Positions 1 to 8,190 of a stretch of DNA of 64,000 nucleotides are shown here, piece after piece. The notes under the pieces are model-generated. The model had not been told where the DNA came from. It did not search any database and was given only the letters and a program-made list of their open reading frames with translations. Position 1 is the first letter of the stretch. The number at the start of each line of letters is the position of its first letter. The stretch is from Bacteroidota bacterium (GTDB lineage Bacteria > Bacteroidota > Bacteroidia > Chitinophagales > Chitinophagaceae), in contig CANGEP010000003.1 of NCBI GenBank assembly GCA_947452905.1, forward strand, positions 124,001-188,000, read 5' to 3'. The position numbers and the translations under genes were made by a program.

Positions 1-664
1 CATAATCTAAGGTATCAGGTACCACTTGTGGTTCTAAATTGGTTTTACCAACCCAATAAAATTTCCAATCGAATCCAGTAGTCTTACTTACTGTAACTGT
101 TAATGGCCATCCCAATAAACCACTCTCTACTAATTTTTTAATTGGTTTCACTGTTGTGTTCATGCCATAAAAATTATCTTCGAATCGGAACCAAGTATTT
201 AATCGAAACATTCGACCATATTGAGATACTGCTTCTCTCACAATTTTTCCTTCACCAATGGTTCTGGTCATAGGTTTTTCACACCATATATCTTTCCCTG
301 CCTTGGCTGCATCTACTGACATTATACCATGCCAATGGGGAGGTGTAGCAATATGTACAATATCCACCTCTGGTAAATTCACTAATTCTCTGTGATCGTG
401 AAATGTTTTAACACCACCCCCAATTTTATCGGCTACCTCTTTTAAATGAATTTTATCTACATCACATATGGCTACTACTCGAGTGCCAGCATAAGGAATA
501 TGACCACGGCCCATGCCACCTACACCAATTATACCTTTTGTGAGTTGATCACTGGGGGCCAAAAATCCTCGGCCTAATACATGACGAGGCACAATAGAAA
601 TACCTGCCAATAATGTTGTTGCATTTTGTAAAAATTTTCTTCTTGAATTATTTTTTATAGCCAT
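1..664 (-). CDS. Gfo/Idh/MocA family oxidoreductase, Tat-exported (C-terminus outside window)
   Basis: 221 codons are visible, read from an ATG at 664-662 down to the window edge; the C-terminal half lies outside. Residues 7-13 (SRRKFLQ) form a twin-arginine motif followed by a hydrophobic stretch, so the enzyme is probably exported folded with its cofactor. The nucleotide-binding loop GVGGMGRGH lies at about 47-55, followed by CDVD at about 67-70, and the family EKP motif falls at about 129-131. Family members are NAD(P)-dependent sugar or cyclitol dehydrogenases, and the Tat-exported, SRRKFL-type ones are very common in Bacteroidota. Substrate cannot be told from sequence. It is divergent from the transporter at 743, with only 78 bp between the two start codons. 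Family assignment is firm; the specific reaction is unknown. Confidence 0.9.
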   Translation of the reverse strand, partial: MAIKNNSRRKFLQNATTLLAGISIVPRHVLGRGFLAPSDQLTKGIIGVGGMGRGHIPYAGTRVVAICDVDKIHLKEVADKIGGGVKTFHDHRELVNLPEVDIVHIATPPHWHGIMSVDAAKAGKDIWCEKPMTRTIGEGKIVREAVSQYGRMFRLNTWFRFEDNFYGMNTTVKPIKKLVESGLLGWPLTVTVSKTTGFDWKFYWVGKTNLEPQVVPDTLDY

Positions 665-730
665 TTACTTTCATTTTAACTTATGATTAATATTAGTTTT
701 TTATCTTCCTTAAATTTATTCAATTTTGTT

Positions 731-738
731 TACATTTG
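731..738 (+). promoter_or_regulatory. Bacteroidota -7 promoter element TACATTTG
   Basis: Perfect match to TAnnTTTG, the -7 element of the Bacteroidota primary sigma factor. It ends only 4 bp before the ATG at 743, so transcription from it would begin at or next to that ATG and give a leaderless or nearly leaderless mRNA. A -33 TTTG is not convincingly placed. A chance match is possible. Confidence 0.35.
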
Positions 739-742
739 GCGT

Positions 743-1447
743 ATGAGCGAATTACATTTACATCTTGAGGAGCACATGCAAAGTAGTGACTTACTAACGG
801 ACATCGTTATTGGAATGAGCGATGGCCTAACTGTTCCTTTTGCATTGGCTGCGGGTTTAAGCGGAGCGGTAGAAGGCCATGTAAATTTAATTTGGATTGC
901 AGGTATTGCAGAGGTGGCGGCAGGCTCGATTGCCATGGGTTTGGGGGGTTATTTGGCTGGTAAAACGGAGCAGGATCATTATAAAAGTGAATTAAAAAAA
1001 GAGTATTGGGAACTAGAACATAAAAGAGAGGTAGAAATACAAGAAGTACGCAATGTGTTTTTGGGTTGGGGTTTAAGTGCAGCTACTGCCGAAGAAGCCA
1101 CCCAAGAAATTATCAAAGACGATAAGCGTTGGGTGGATTTTATGATGAAGTTTGAATTAGGACTAGAAGAACCCAATCCAAAGCGTGCCCGTAACAGCGC
1201 CTTTAATATTGGTATTAGTTATATTGTAGGAGGTTTTATTCCTTTAACTCCCTATTTTTTTGTAGACGATGCCTTAAAGGGATTAGAGATATCTGCTTTA
1301 ATCACTCTAGCTTGCTTATTCATTTTTGGCTACTTTAAAAGTAAGATGACAGGCATTAATCCTTGGTGGGGTGGGGTGAAAGTGATGCTAATAGGCGCTA
1401 CTGCAGCGGCTACTGCATTTGCGATTGCTAAATTAATTCAATCTTAA
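743..1447 (+). CDS. VIT1/CCC1-type transporter (iron/manganese)
   Basis: 234-residue membrane protein of the VIT1/CCC1 family, which moves Fe2+ or Mn2+ out of the cytoplasm by proton exchange. The diagnostic N-terminal helix with DIVIGMSDGLTVPFALAAG is complete. A charged cytoplasmic segment (KSELKKEYWELEHKREVEIQEV region) follows the second helix; in family members this segment forms the metal-binding domain. Three further hydrophobic segments close the protein. I prefer the ATG at 743 (MSELHLHLEEH) over the in-frame ATG at 683, because the extra 20 residues are not family-like and a TAnnTTTG element lies inside them. The 3' end overlaps the convergent gene at 1444-1447 by 4 bp. The metal is inferred from the family. 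Confidence 0.88.
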   Translation: MSELHLHLEEHMQSSDLLTDIVIGMSDGLTVPFALAAGLSGAVEGHVNLIWIAGIAEVAAGSIAMGLGGYLAGKTEQDHYKSELKKEYWELEHKREVEIQEVRNVFLGWGLSAATAEEATQEIIKDDKRWVDFMMKFELGLEEPNPKRARNSAFNIGISYIVGGFIPLTPYFFVDDALKGLEISALITLACLFIFGYFKSKMTGINPWWGGVKVMLIGATAAATAFAIAKLIQS

Positions 1448-2193
1448 TTTTGTTTGTTTACTTGTAAAAGAAAATCAATTACTTCTCTCTCGGATTTTAG
1501 TTTTGATTTGTTTTCTTTTAACCAGTCTGCCGATGAATTGGATGTAGGCACTGCGGCTAAAACACTTGTTCGATCTAAATCTTTTAAAGGCGTAACGTTT
1601 CCTTCCTTATAAATGGCATAATTTTTTTTGCTGTAAAAACTACTAATACTTTTTCCTTGAATAGGGTCGTATGGGCTTGTTTTTACTAATTGTTTTTGTA
1701 AAACAATTAGTTGATACATACCTGCATTCAATACTTTATAAAAAGCAGTGCCATTACCGGTGGTATGATTTATTAATTTGGCAAAACTAGCAATAGGCTG
1801 TGTTAAATTATTTTTATTTAAAAAAACAAGTCTTGTTACATTTTCGTTTTCAACAGCGAGTTCGGTGCCATCGGAACTTAAATAATGTATCTCGTCGGTA
1901 TATAAATTTAGTTTGGCTTGATTCACTTTTGCCTTGGCTCCGTTGGAAAAAAATAAGATGGCTGGATTCCATTTTTCATCCCAAAAAGGGCTGCCATCAA
2001 TATCGGCATAACTTAAACTTATGGTTTTATTTGTTTTAGGATGTGCAGGATCGTATGCAATACTGTTAAGATCTATTTCGCGTATATCAGTTATGAGTTG
2101 ACTAGGGCTCATTTGTGCATTCAGCTTTTGGTAATTTAATAAACCCATCAAACTGATTCCTAAGTAGAGAATATATTTATTATGCATATCCAT
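1444..2193 (-). CDS. secreted protein of unknown function
   Basis: About 249 residues, not recognised. The N-terminus has a Lys/His start, a hydrophobic core (YILYLGISLMGLL) and a plausible signal-peptidase site near LNAQ, so it is probably exported. The body has alternating strand-like segments (KTISLSYADIDGSPFW, then LVFLNKNN) and ends in a charged helix (ENKSKLKSEREVIDFLLQV), with no catalytic signature I recognise. The frame can be extended to a TTG at 2205, but the ATG at 2193 (or 2187) gives a normal signal peptide and a better spacing. It starts 17 bp after the stop of the amidohydrolase on the same strand, so the two are probably co-transcribed. Its stop region overlaps the transporter gene tail to tail. 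Confidence 0.7.
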   Translation of the reverse strand: MDMHNKYILYLGISLMGLLNYQKLNAQMSPSQLITDIREIDLNSIAYDPAHPKTNKTISLSYADIDGSPFWDEKWNPAILFFSNGAKAKVNQAKLNLYTDEIHYLSSDGTELAVENENVTRLVFLNKNNLTQPIASFAKLINHTTGNGTAFYKVLNAGMYQLIVLQKQLVKTSPYDPIQGKSISSFYSKKNYAIYKEGNVTPLKDLDRTSVLAAVPTSNSSADWLKENKSKLKSEREVIDFLLQVNKQN

Positions 2194-2210
2194 ATTTTTA
2201 TTCAATAAAA

Positions 2211-3776
2211 TTAGTTTTTATTTCTGATAGCTATTCCTTTTCTAGTTCCATTATGTACACCATTATCCACTGTTAAACCTCCGTTTACAAATATATATTT
2301 GAATCCTTTCGAATACTGATGAGGATTTTCGAAAGTGGCCATATCGGTTACTTCGTTCTCATCAAAAATTACGATATCTGCTATAAAGCCTTCTTTAATA
2401 ATTCCTCTTTCTTTTAAATTAAATTTATTAGCAGGTAGTGAAGTCATTCTTCGAATCGCTTCTTCAAGACTCATCACTTTTTCTTCTCTTACATATTTAG
2501 CTAATACTCTTGCGTTTGTACCATAAGCACGTGGATGGGGCCGGCTTACCCCCATCACGGCAATACCAGCATCACTTGCCGCCATATTAAAGGGATAGGC
2601 CATAATATTTTTTACATCTTTATCGGCCATGCCATGATATACCATTTGGGCACCTCCTTTTTCCATCATTTGAATTATGGTTTCTGCTTCCTCCATGGCC
2701 TTGTCTTTACCCCCTCTTAACAAATTAATTTCTCTAATATTTTTACCATTGTAATTAGTGTCAGCTTTAAAATTGGCTACAAAAGCATAATCAAAATGTT
2801 TTAAACCACGCGCTTTTATAATTCCCATACTATGCGCTTTTACTTTGGCTCTAATAGTGGGATTATGCAATCTCGCTAAAATAGAATCTTGACCATCTGC
2901 TAAAACCCAATCGGGTAAAAGAATACCTAAATTAGTACTACTAGCGGTATAAGGATATTGATCAATGGTAACTTCAATGCCTTCTTTTCGAGCATTTTCA
3001 ACCAAGGATAAAGTTTCATTACTTCGGCCCCAATTGTTTTGCCCATTCACTTTAAAATGAGAAACTTCGACAGGTAATTTTGCTTGTCTTCCAATTTCTA
3101 TGGCTTCCTTGACGGCCTCCGCTACTTTATCTTCTTCGTTTCTTATATGAGAAGAATAAACGCCACCGTTAGCAGCTACTACTTTTGCTAAGGCAACCAC
3201 TTCTTCGGTTGGTGCAAAAGTACCAGGGATATAAATTAAGCCAGTAGACATTCCTACCGCCCCCTCTTTCATAGCTTTATCTGCTATCGCTTCCATTTTT
3301 TTAATTTCCTCATCGCTTGCATGTCGGTTAGCCGTTCCCATTACTTGTTTACGAATGGTATTGTGTCCCATTAATGAAGCTACGTTGATAGAAGTTTGTA
3401 AAGAATCGATAAAATTAAAATAAAGATTCATGTCATCGGCCGATCCACCACAGTTGCCAGTAATAACGGTGGTAACCCCATCATAAATAAAATTAGTGGC
3501 GAGTGGATTTTTACTTTCACCTCCTTCGATATGTGCATGTACATCAATAAAACCAGGCGCTACAATAAGTCCCTTGGCATCAATTTCTTTGGCAGCTTTC
3601 CAATGGGTTAAATTTCCTATTGCAGCAATTTTGTTTTGTACTATGGCCACATCTTTTAATTGCCAGTTATTACCCGTACCATCCATAATTTTTCCATTAC
3701 GAATAATATAATCAGCATTTTGCGAAATGGCTAAATAACTAATAAAAAGAGATAAAATAAAAAAGCTTTTTTTCAT
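2211..3776 (-). CDS. N-acyl-D-amino-acid deacylase family amidohydrolase (secreted)
   Basis: 521 residues with a cleavable signal peptide (LSLFISYLAISQ). The amidohydrolase core is intact: VHAH metal ligands at about 79-82, the Cys of TGNCGG at about 109 (the beta-site ligand in D-aminoacylases), SSHIRNEE and EVSHFK histidines in the middle, and the catalytic Asp in MAASDAGIAV toward the C-terminus. The C-terminal beta-sandwich motif GFIADIVIFDENEV is present. Family members hydrolyse N-acyl-D-amino acids to free D-amino acid and carboxylate, using Zn2+. A paralogue lies at 5073-6743 with a PLP sulfur-amino-acid enzyme between them, so a role in scavenging acylated or D-configured amino acids is plausible but inferred. 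Confidence 0.88.
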   Translation of the reverse strand: MKKSFFILSLFISYLAISQNADYIIRNGKIMDGTGNNWQLKDVAIVQNKIAAIGNLTHWKAAKEIDAKGLIVAPGFIDVHAHIEGGESKNPLATNFIYDGVTTVITGNCGGSADDMNLYFNFIDSLQTSINVASLMGHNTIRKQVMGTANRHASDEEIKKMEAIADKAMKEGAVGMSTGLIYIPGTFAPTEEVVALAKVVAANGGVYSSHIRNEEDKVAEAVKEAIEIGRQAKLPVEVSHFKVNGQNNWGRSNETLSLVENARKEGIEVTIDQYPYTASSTNLGILLPDWVLADGQDSILARLHNPTIRAKVKAHSMGIIKARGLKHFDYAFVANFKADTNYNGKNIREINLLRGGKDKAMEEAETIIQMMEKGGAQMVYHGMADKDVKNIMAYPFNMAASDAGIAVMGVSRPHPRAYGTNARVLAKYVREEKVMSLEEAIRRMTSLPANKFNLKERGIIKEGFIADIVIFDENEVTDMATFENPHQYSKGFKYIFVNGGLTVDNGVHNGTRKGIAIRNKN

Positions 3777-3894
3777 AAAAAGAGTTGTAACCTAAATTTA
3801 CTAAATACTCATTATAAATATTGAAAATAAAGGATAGCTGGTGAGAAAATTGTAATTTTAATTCAATCGATTATTCAAAAAAAATAGACTCAAC

Positions 3895-5076
3895 ATGGAT
3901 TTTTCTAAGTTTAAAAAAAGTACCACAGCAGTTTGGGGAGGGGAAGGTGATTTGAATGTGAGTGGTGCAGTAACAACACCCATCGTTAATAGCGTAGCTT
4001 TCGCTTATGAGGATGTCGAAAAATGGCATCAGGTTTCTTTGGGCAATGCTGAGGGTTTTATTTATAGTCGAAACACCAATCCTACCGTAGCTGCCCTTGA
4101 AGAAAAAATTCGATTATTAGAAGGGGCCGAAGCCGCTACCTCTTTTTCTACAGGGATGGCCGCTATAAGTAATACCCTGTATACTTTTTTAACAGCAGGT
4201 AAAAGAGTAGTGTCACAGAAAGATAATTATGGAGGTACTAGTAAAATATTTTTAGATTTTTTACCGCTGAACAATGTTAATGTTACTTTATGTGATACCA
4301 CCGACTTTGATAATTTTGAAATTGAAATTGCCAAAGGTTGTGATATGGTATATTTAGAAACGCCTACTAACCCCACTTTAAAAGTAGTGGATATAAAACG
4401 CTTGGCAGCTGCTGCTAAAAAAGTAGGCGCTATTGTGGTTGTAGACAATACATTTGCTACCCCCATTAATCAAAATCCTTTATCCTTAGGAGCAGATTTA
4501 GTTTTACATAGTGCCACTAAATTTTTATGTGGACACTCAGATGCAATGGGTGGGGTATTGGCAGGAAAAAAAGAACTTGTTCAAAAAGTATATAATTATA
4601 GAGAAATTAATGGCGCTAGCTTGCAAGCCGATCCGGCGTATATGATTGCTAGAGGCATGAAAACTTTGGAGCTTAGAATTGAAAGACAAAACGCTTCTGC
4701 TTTAAAAATTGCCCATTATTTAAAAGCACATCCTAAGGTACAAGAGGTATTTTATCCAGGTTTACCTTCTCATTTGGGGCATGAAATTGCCAAAGCGCAA
4801 ATGACTGGTTTTGGGGGTATCATGAGTTTTGCATTGGTGGGCGGCTATGATAATGTAGCAAAGCTTTTAACCTCTTTAAATCTTGTGCATTTAGCAGCTA
4901 GTTTAGGATCGGTAAGTACTTTAGCAGGACCACCTAGAACCACGAGTCATGTGGAATTAACCGAAGCACAAAGAAAACAATTAGGTATCCCAGAGAGTTT
5001 AATTAGATACTCCGTAGGTATTGAAAATGTGGATGATTTAATACAGGATTTAGAAAATGCTTTAGCTAAACTTTAA
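3895..5076 (+). CDS. Cys/Met-metabolism PLP-dependent enzyme (cystathionine gamma-synthase / gamma-lyase type)
   Basis: 393 residues, full length for the family. It contains YSRNTNPT near residue 65, the cofactor-stacking region SFSTGMAA, the PLP-binding Asp in VVVDNTFATP, and the Schiff-base lysine in SATKFLCGH at about residue 209. The C-terminal SLGSVSTLAGPPRTTSH and IRYSVGIENVDDLIQDL segments are family hallmarks. Members interconvert cysteine, homocysteine and methionine (gamma-synthase, gamma- or beta-lyase, methionine gamma-lyase), and sequence alone does not fix which. It is monocistronic on the plus strand between two minus-strand D-aminoacylase-like genes. Its stop overlaps the second of these by 4 bp, tail to tail. 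Confidence 0.9.
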   Translation: MDFSKFKKSTTAVWGGEGDLNVSGAVTTPIVNSVAFAYEDVEKWHQVSLGNAEGFIYSRNTNPTVAALEEKIRLLEGAEAATSFSTGMAAISNTLYTFLTAGKRVVSQKDNYGGTSKIFLDFLPLNNVNVTLCDTTDFDNFEIEIAKGCDMVYLETPTNPTLKVVDIKRLAAAAKKVGAIVVVDNTFATPINQNPLSLGADLVLHSATKFLCGHSDAMGGVLAGKKELVQKVYNYREINGASLQADPAYMIARGMKTLELRIERQNASALKIAHYLKAHPKVQEVFYPGLPSHLGHEIAKAQMTGFGGIMSFALVGGYDNVAKLLTSLNLVHLAASLGSVSTLAGPPRTTSHVELTEAQRKQLGIPESLIRYSVGIENVDDLIQDLENALAKL

Positions 5077-6743
5077 ATTTTAGCGCCTTCGCCTTTTACA
5101 AATTTTCCTGGTTTAGCGTTGGTATGTTCCCCCTCTTTTAATACTTGTTTACCATTTACAAAAACATGAATCATACCCGTAGCATATTGTATAGGTTTTT
5201 CGTAGGTAGCATGATCCGAAATTTTTTCAGGATCAAACACTAAAATATCGGCGTTCTTACCCACTTTTAATTCCCCATACTTGTTTAAATGTAAACTAGT
5301 AGCAGCTACCTTAGCTAATTTATGAATGGCTGCTGCTAAGGGAATTACTTTTTCTTCTCTTACATATTTGCCTAATACCCTTGCAAAGTTACCGTAGGCA
5401 CGAGGATGATTGCTTTGTTCTAAAAACACACCTTCGTTAGAACCTGATCCTGCATCCGAGCCAAAGCTAACCCAAGGAAGTGCTATTTGTTTTTTTACAT
5501 TTTCTTCACTCATTAAAAAATAAGCTACTTCTACTCTACTGCTGTCTTGAATAATTAAATCAATGGCACAATCTTCGGGTGTGGTATTTCTAATTTTAGC
5601 TACTTCTGCTAAAGTTTTACCCGCATATTTAAACAAAGAGTCTCTTCTAAAACCCAATAGTAAAACCTTGTCTGCACCACCCGTGCCATAATATAAATTT
5701 TCCCAATCTTTGGCATTGGTTTTCATTGCCGTAATCATTTGTTTACGAATAGTAGGATCTTGTAAACGGGTCCATAGTTTTCCAAAGCCTCCATCTTGTA
5801 AAGAGGGTGGCATTGCTGCTGTCATCCCTGTAGCGCCTGCAGTATAGGTATACATATTGGCTGCAATATCAATACCCTTGGCTCTTGCAGCTTCCACTAA
5901 TTTAATCACTGAATCCATTTTAGGCCAGTTGTCTTTACCACCTGCTTTTAAATGATAAATTTCGCCATGCACTTTTGCTTCTTTGGCAATGCTGATTAAT
6001 TCATTGACTGCTTCTATAAAATTATTGCCTTCGCTACGCATATGTGATATATAGCCACCCCCATAAGGTGCCGCTGCTTTACACAAAGCAATTAGTTCGT
6101 CGGTTTTTGCAAAAAAAGCAGGCGGATAAATTAAAGAACTACCCACACCTAAAGCGCCTTCTTCCATAGCTTGTTTTACCAAGGCCTGCATTTCAAGTAA
6201 TTCTTTCTCGCTTGGAGCTCGATTGTCTTCGCCAATAATATTTTCTCTAATAGTGGTTGCTCCTACAAAAGAAGCGATATTGCAACTAATTCCCTTTTTT
6301 TCCATGTAATGCATATACTCACCAAGGGTGTTCCACTCTATAGGTAATTTTGTTTTGCCTGTTTGATTGTCGATCATTTGTTGTTTCATTTTGGCATTGA
6401 GAGGACCCATACTTTCTCCTTCACCAAATACTTCAAGGGTAACTCCCTGACGAATATCTCCTTGAGAATTTCCATCAATCATTAATGAAGTGGGTGCCCA
6501 ACTAAGCATATTAATAAAGCCAGGGCTTACAGCCATTCCTTTGGCGTCAATAATATTGTTCGCACTTGCTTTTGATAAGTCTCCTATAAAAGCAATCGTA
6601 TCGGCCTTAATAGCGATATCCGCTTTAAAAGGTGCTCCTCCATTGCCATCATACACCATTCCATTTTTTATAATGGTATCATATTGTTTAGTACCGCAAG
6701 AGGCTAATACCAACACTAGTAATAAGTAAAAATAATTTTTCAT
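5073..6743 (-). CDS. D-aminoacylase-like amidohydrolase lipoprotein with altered metal site
   Basis: 556 residues. LVLASC at 11-16 is a lipobox, so it is predicted to be a lipoprotein, unlike its paralogue at 2211-3776. Overall architecture matches the paralogue: N-terminal beta-sandwich strand, barrel with ISHMRSEG and EIYHLKAGG histidines, GSDAGSGSNEG catalytic-Asp region, and C-terminal GKNADILVFD. The odd point is the first metal motif: where the paralogue has FIDVHAH, this protein has FINMLSWA, with no HxH. The Cys-containing TGNCGG segment is replaced by FGEGESMG. It may use a single metal or a different ligand set. It is 24 bp from the alpha/beta hydrolase start, which is downstream of that gene on the same strand. 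Function is D-aminoacylase-like at best. Confidence 0.82.
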   Translation of the reverse strand: MKNYFYLLLVLVLASCGTKQYDTIIKNGMVYDGNGGAPFKADIAIKADTIAFIGDLSKASANNIIDAKGMAVSPGFINMLSWAPTSLMIDGNSQGDIRQGVTLEVFGEGESMGPLNAKMKQQMIDNQTGKTKLPIEWNTLGEYMHYMEKKGISCNIASFVGATTIRENIIGEDNRAPSEKELLEMQALVKQAMEEGALGVGSSLIYPPAFFAKTDELIALCKAAAPYGGGYISHMRSEGNNFIEAVNELISIAKEAKVHGEIYHLKAGGKDNWPKMDSVIKLVEAARAKGIDIAANMYTYTAGATGMTAAMPPSLQDGGFGKLWTRLQDPTIRKQMITAMKTNAKDWENLYYGTGGADKVLLLGFRRDSLFKYAGKTLAEVAKIRNTTPEDCAIDLIIQDSSRVEVAYFLMSEENVKKQIALPWVSFGSDAGSGSNEGVFLEQSNHPRAYGNFARVLGKYVREEKVIPLAAAIHKLAKVAATSLHLNKYGELKVGKNADILVFDPEKISDHATYEKPIQYATGMIHVFVNGKQVLKEGEHTNAKPGKFVKGEGAKI

Positions 6744-6767
6744 AGGTATTGAGTTTATAAATGATCT

Positions 6768-7721
6768 TTATTTAATAAAGGTATAAATAGCGTCTGCTAC
6801 TGCTTTGGGCGCTTCTTCATTGGGGACATGTCCTACTTTATCAAGTATTACTACTTGACTATTTTTAATATCACGATTAAATAAGGCGGTATTATCCACA
6901 CTAATTAATCCATCTTCTCTGCCCCATAAAATAAGTGTGGGGCTTTGAATTGTTTTAATGAGCTCTGTATTTTGTTCAATCTTATTTTTAAATAAAGATA
7001 AAGCCGCTTTTCGGTTACCCTCACACAATAAAAGTTCATGGTATCTTGTAATAGTAGATTCTTCCAGTAAATTTTTATTATAATATACGCCTTCTAAACT
7101 TTTTCGTACTAAAGATTTAGGCGTAATAAATAAGAGTAAATTATTTATTACAGGAAGTTGCGCAATTTTAAAACCTAAGGAACCCTTCTCATTTTTTTTG
7201 GGATAACCACTGGCATCTATTAAAATAAGTTTGGATACTTTATTGGGATGCGCTACTGTATAATGCCATGCAATGCCACCACCAAGTGAATTTCCGCCAA
7301 TGATACATTTATTTACCTTGAGTTTGAGGAGTAAAGAGTCAATCACCTGTGTAAAGTTTTCATAAGAATATTTATTTTCGGGATTGGGTCCTGTTAAACC
7401 AAAAGCAGGCATATCTAAACTTATCACTCTTTTATTTCCATAATTACTTTCGTTTAATAATGCGGTTACTTTTTCCCAGGTATGAAGGGAAGAGGAAGTG
7501 CCATGTATTAAAACAAGTGGAATAGTATCTAAGCTATTACCCTGATCACGATAATGCACATTCATGCCCATGATGGGCATAAAGGTAGAGGCCCCCGTTG
7601 CGTATTTTTTTATGAGTATACTTTTAGGAATATCATTTTGCGCAAATACCGAAACAAAAATGATAAGCAATGCTACTACTAGATAGGCACTATATTTTAA
7701 ATAACTTGATTTGGTATACAT
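6768..7721 (-). CDS. alpha/beta hydrolase, membrane-anchored or exported
   Basis: 317 residues. An N-terminal hydrophobic segment (residues about 10-28, ending VSVFAQ) acts as a signal peptide or anchor. The fold markers are in order: oxyanion region VLIHGTSSS, nucleophile elbow GGNSLGGG (Ser), acid in LWGREDG, and catalytic His in KVGHVPNEEAP. These make an active serine hydrolase of the haloperoxidase/epoxide-hydrolase-like group, but the substrate is unknown. The ATG follows directly on a run of seven T that ends a perfect 9-bp hairpin (7722-7752), so no normal leader is left between terminator and start. The amidohydrolase follows 24 bp downstream, so the two may form one transcript. Confidence 0.87.
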   Translation of the reverse strand: MYTKSSYLKYSAYLVVALLIIFVSVFAQNDIPKSILIKKYATGASTFMPIMGMNVHYRDQGNSLDTIPLVLIHGTSSSLHTWEKVTALLNESNYGNKRVISLDMPAFGLTGPNPENKYSYENFTQVIDSLLLKLKVNKCIIGGNSLGGGIAWHYTVAHPNKVSKLILIDASGYPKKNEKGSLGFKIAQLPVINNLLLFITPKSLVRKSLEGVYYNKNLLEESTITRYHELLLCEGNRKAALSLFKNKIEQNTELIKTIQSPTLILWGREDGLISVDNTALFNRDIKNSQVVILDKVGHVPNEEAPKAVADAIYTFIK

Positions 7722-7752
7722 AAAAAAATACAGCCCTTTTGTAGGCTGTATT
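7722..7752 (-). terminator. intrinsic terminator after the Dabb gene, abutting the next start codon
   Basis: Read on the minus strand: AATACAGCC, an 8-nt loop, then GGCTGTATT continuing into TTTTTTT. The stem is a perfect 9 bp and the T-run is contiguous. It lies 26 bp after the stop of the Dabb gene, and its T-run touches the ATG of the alpha/beta hydrolase. Confidence 0.75.
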
Positions 7753-7777
7753 AAAGTTAAGTGCTTTGTTGGAAACT

Positions 7778-8158
7778 CTATTTATTAGGCTCCACAAAAT
7801 AGTCGACCACAAAAACCTTATCCATATGTGGTTTTAATACTGCTTGAAAAGCTTTATGATCTGGATTTTGTTGATAATCAGCCAAGTCCTTTTCAGAATT
7901 AAAGGTAAGGGTAAAGCAATGGGTAAAACCTTGGTCTAAATGCTCGGGACTCATATTAATACCCCATTCCATTTTTTTAACCTGTGGCACTTTGCCATAC
8001 AGAGCAGCAAAAGTTTTGGCTACATTTTCAACTTCCTTAGGGGTGGAACTTGCTTTAAATGTAAATAAAACAATATGTTTAAGCTGGCCCGTTCTATTTT
8101 GAGCTTGAGTGGCTGTTAAACTAATAGCAAAAGCGAATAGGAATAGTAATTTTTTCAT
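7778..8158 (-). CDS. Dabb (stress-responsive alpha/beta-barrel) family protein, exported
   Basis: 126 residues. An N-terminal signal peptide (LLFLFAFAISLTATQAQ) precedes one Dabb domain: LKHIVLFTFKASSTPKEVE, then VKKMEWGINMSPE, then a HCFTLTFNSEKDLADYQQNP helix-strand pair and a final VVDYFVEP strand. Dabb domains form dimeric ferredoxin-like barrels; characterised members range from plant stress proteins to cyclases, and bacterial exported ones have no settled function. It is followed by a strong terminator, so the run that begins with the genes upstream (dioxygenase, aldo/keto reductase, Dabb) probably ends here. The family is clear from pattern; the role is not known. Confidence 0.85.
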   Translation of the reverse strand: MKKLLFLFAFAISLTATQAQNRTGQLKHIVLFTFKASSTPKEVENVAKTFAALYGKVPQVKKMEWGINMSPEHLDQGFTHCFTLTFNSEKDLADYQQNPDHKAFQAVLKPHMDKVFVVDYFVEPNK

Positions 8159-8190
8159 GAGATTGTTTTTATTAAATTTTTTAATTGTTT

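Noticed and set aside
683..742. Longer N-terminus of the VIT1-like transporter
   Set aside because: The extra 20 residues are not family-like and contain a perfect promoter element just before a better ATG.
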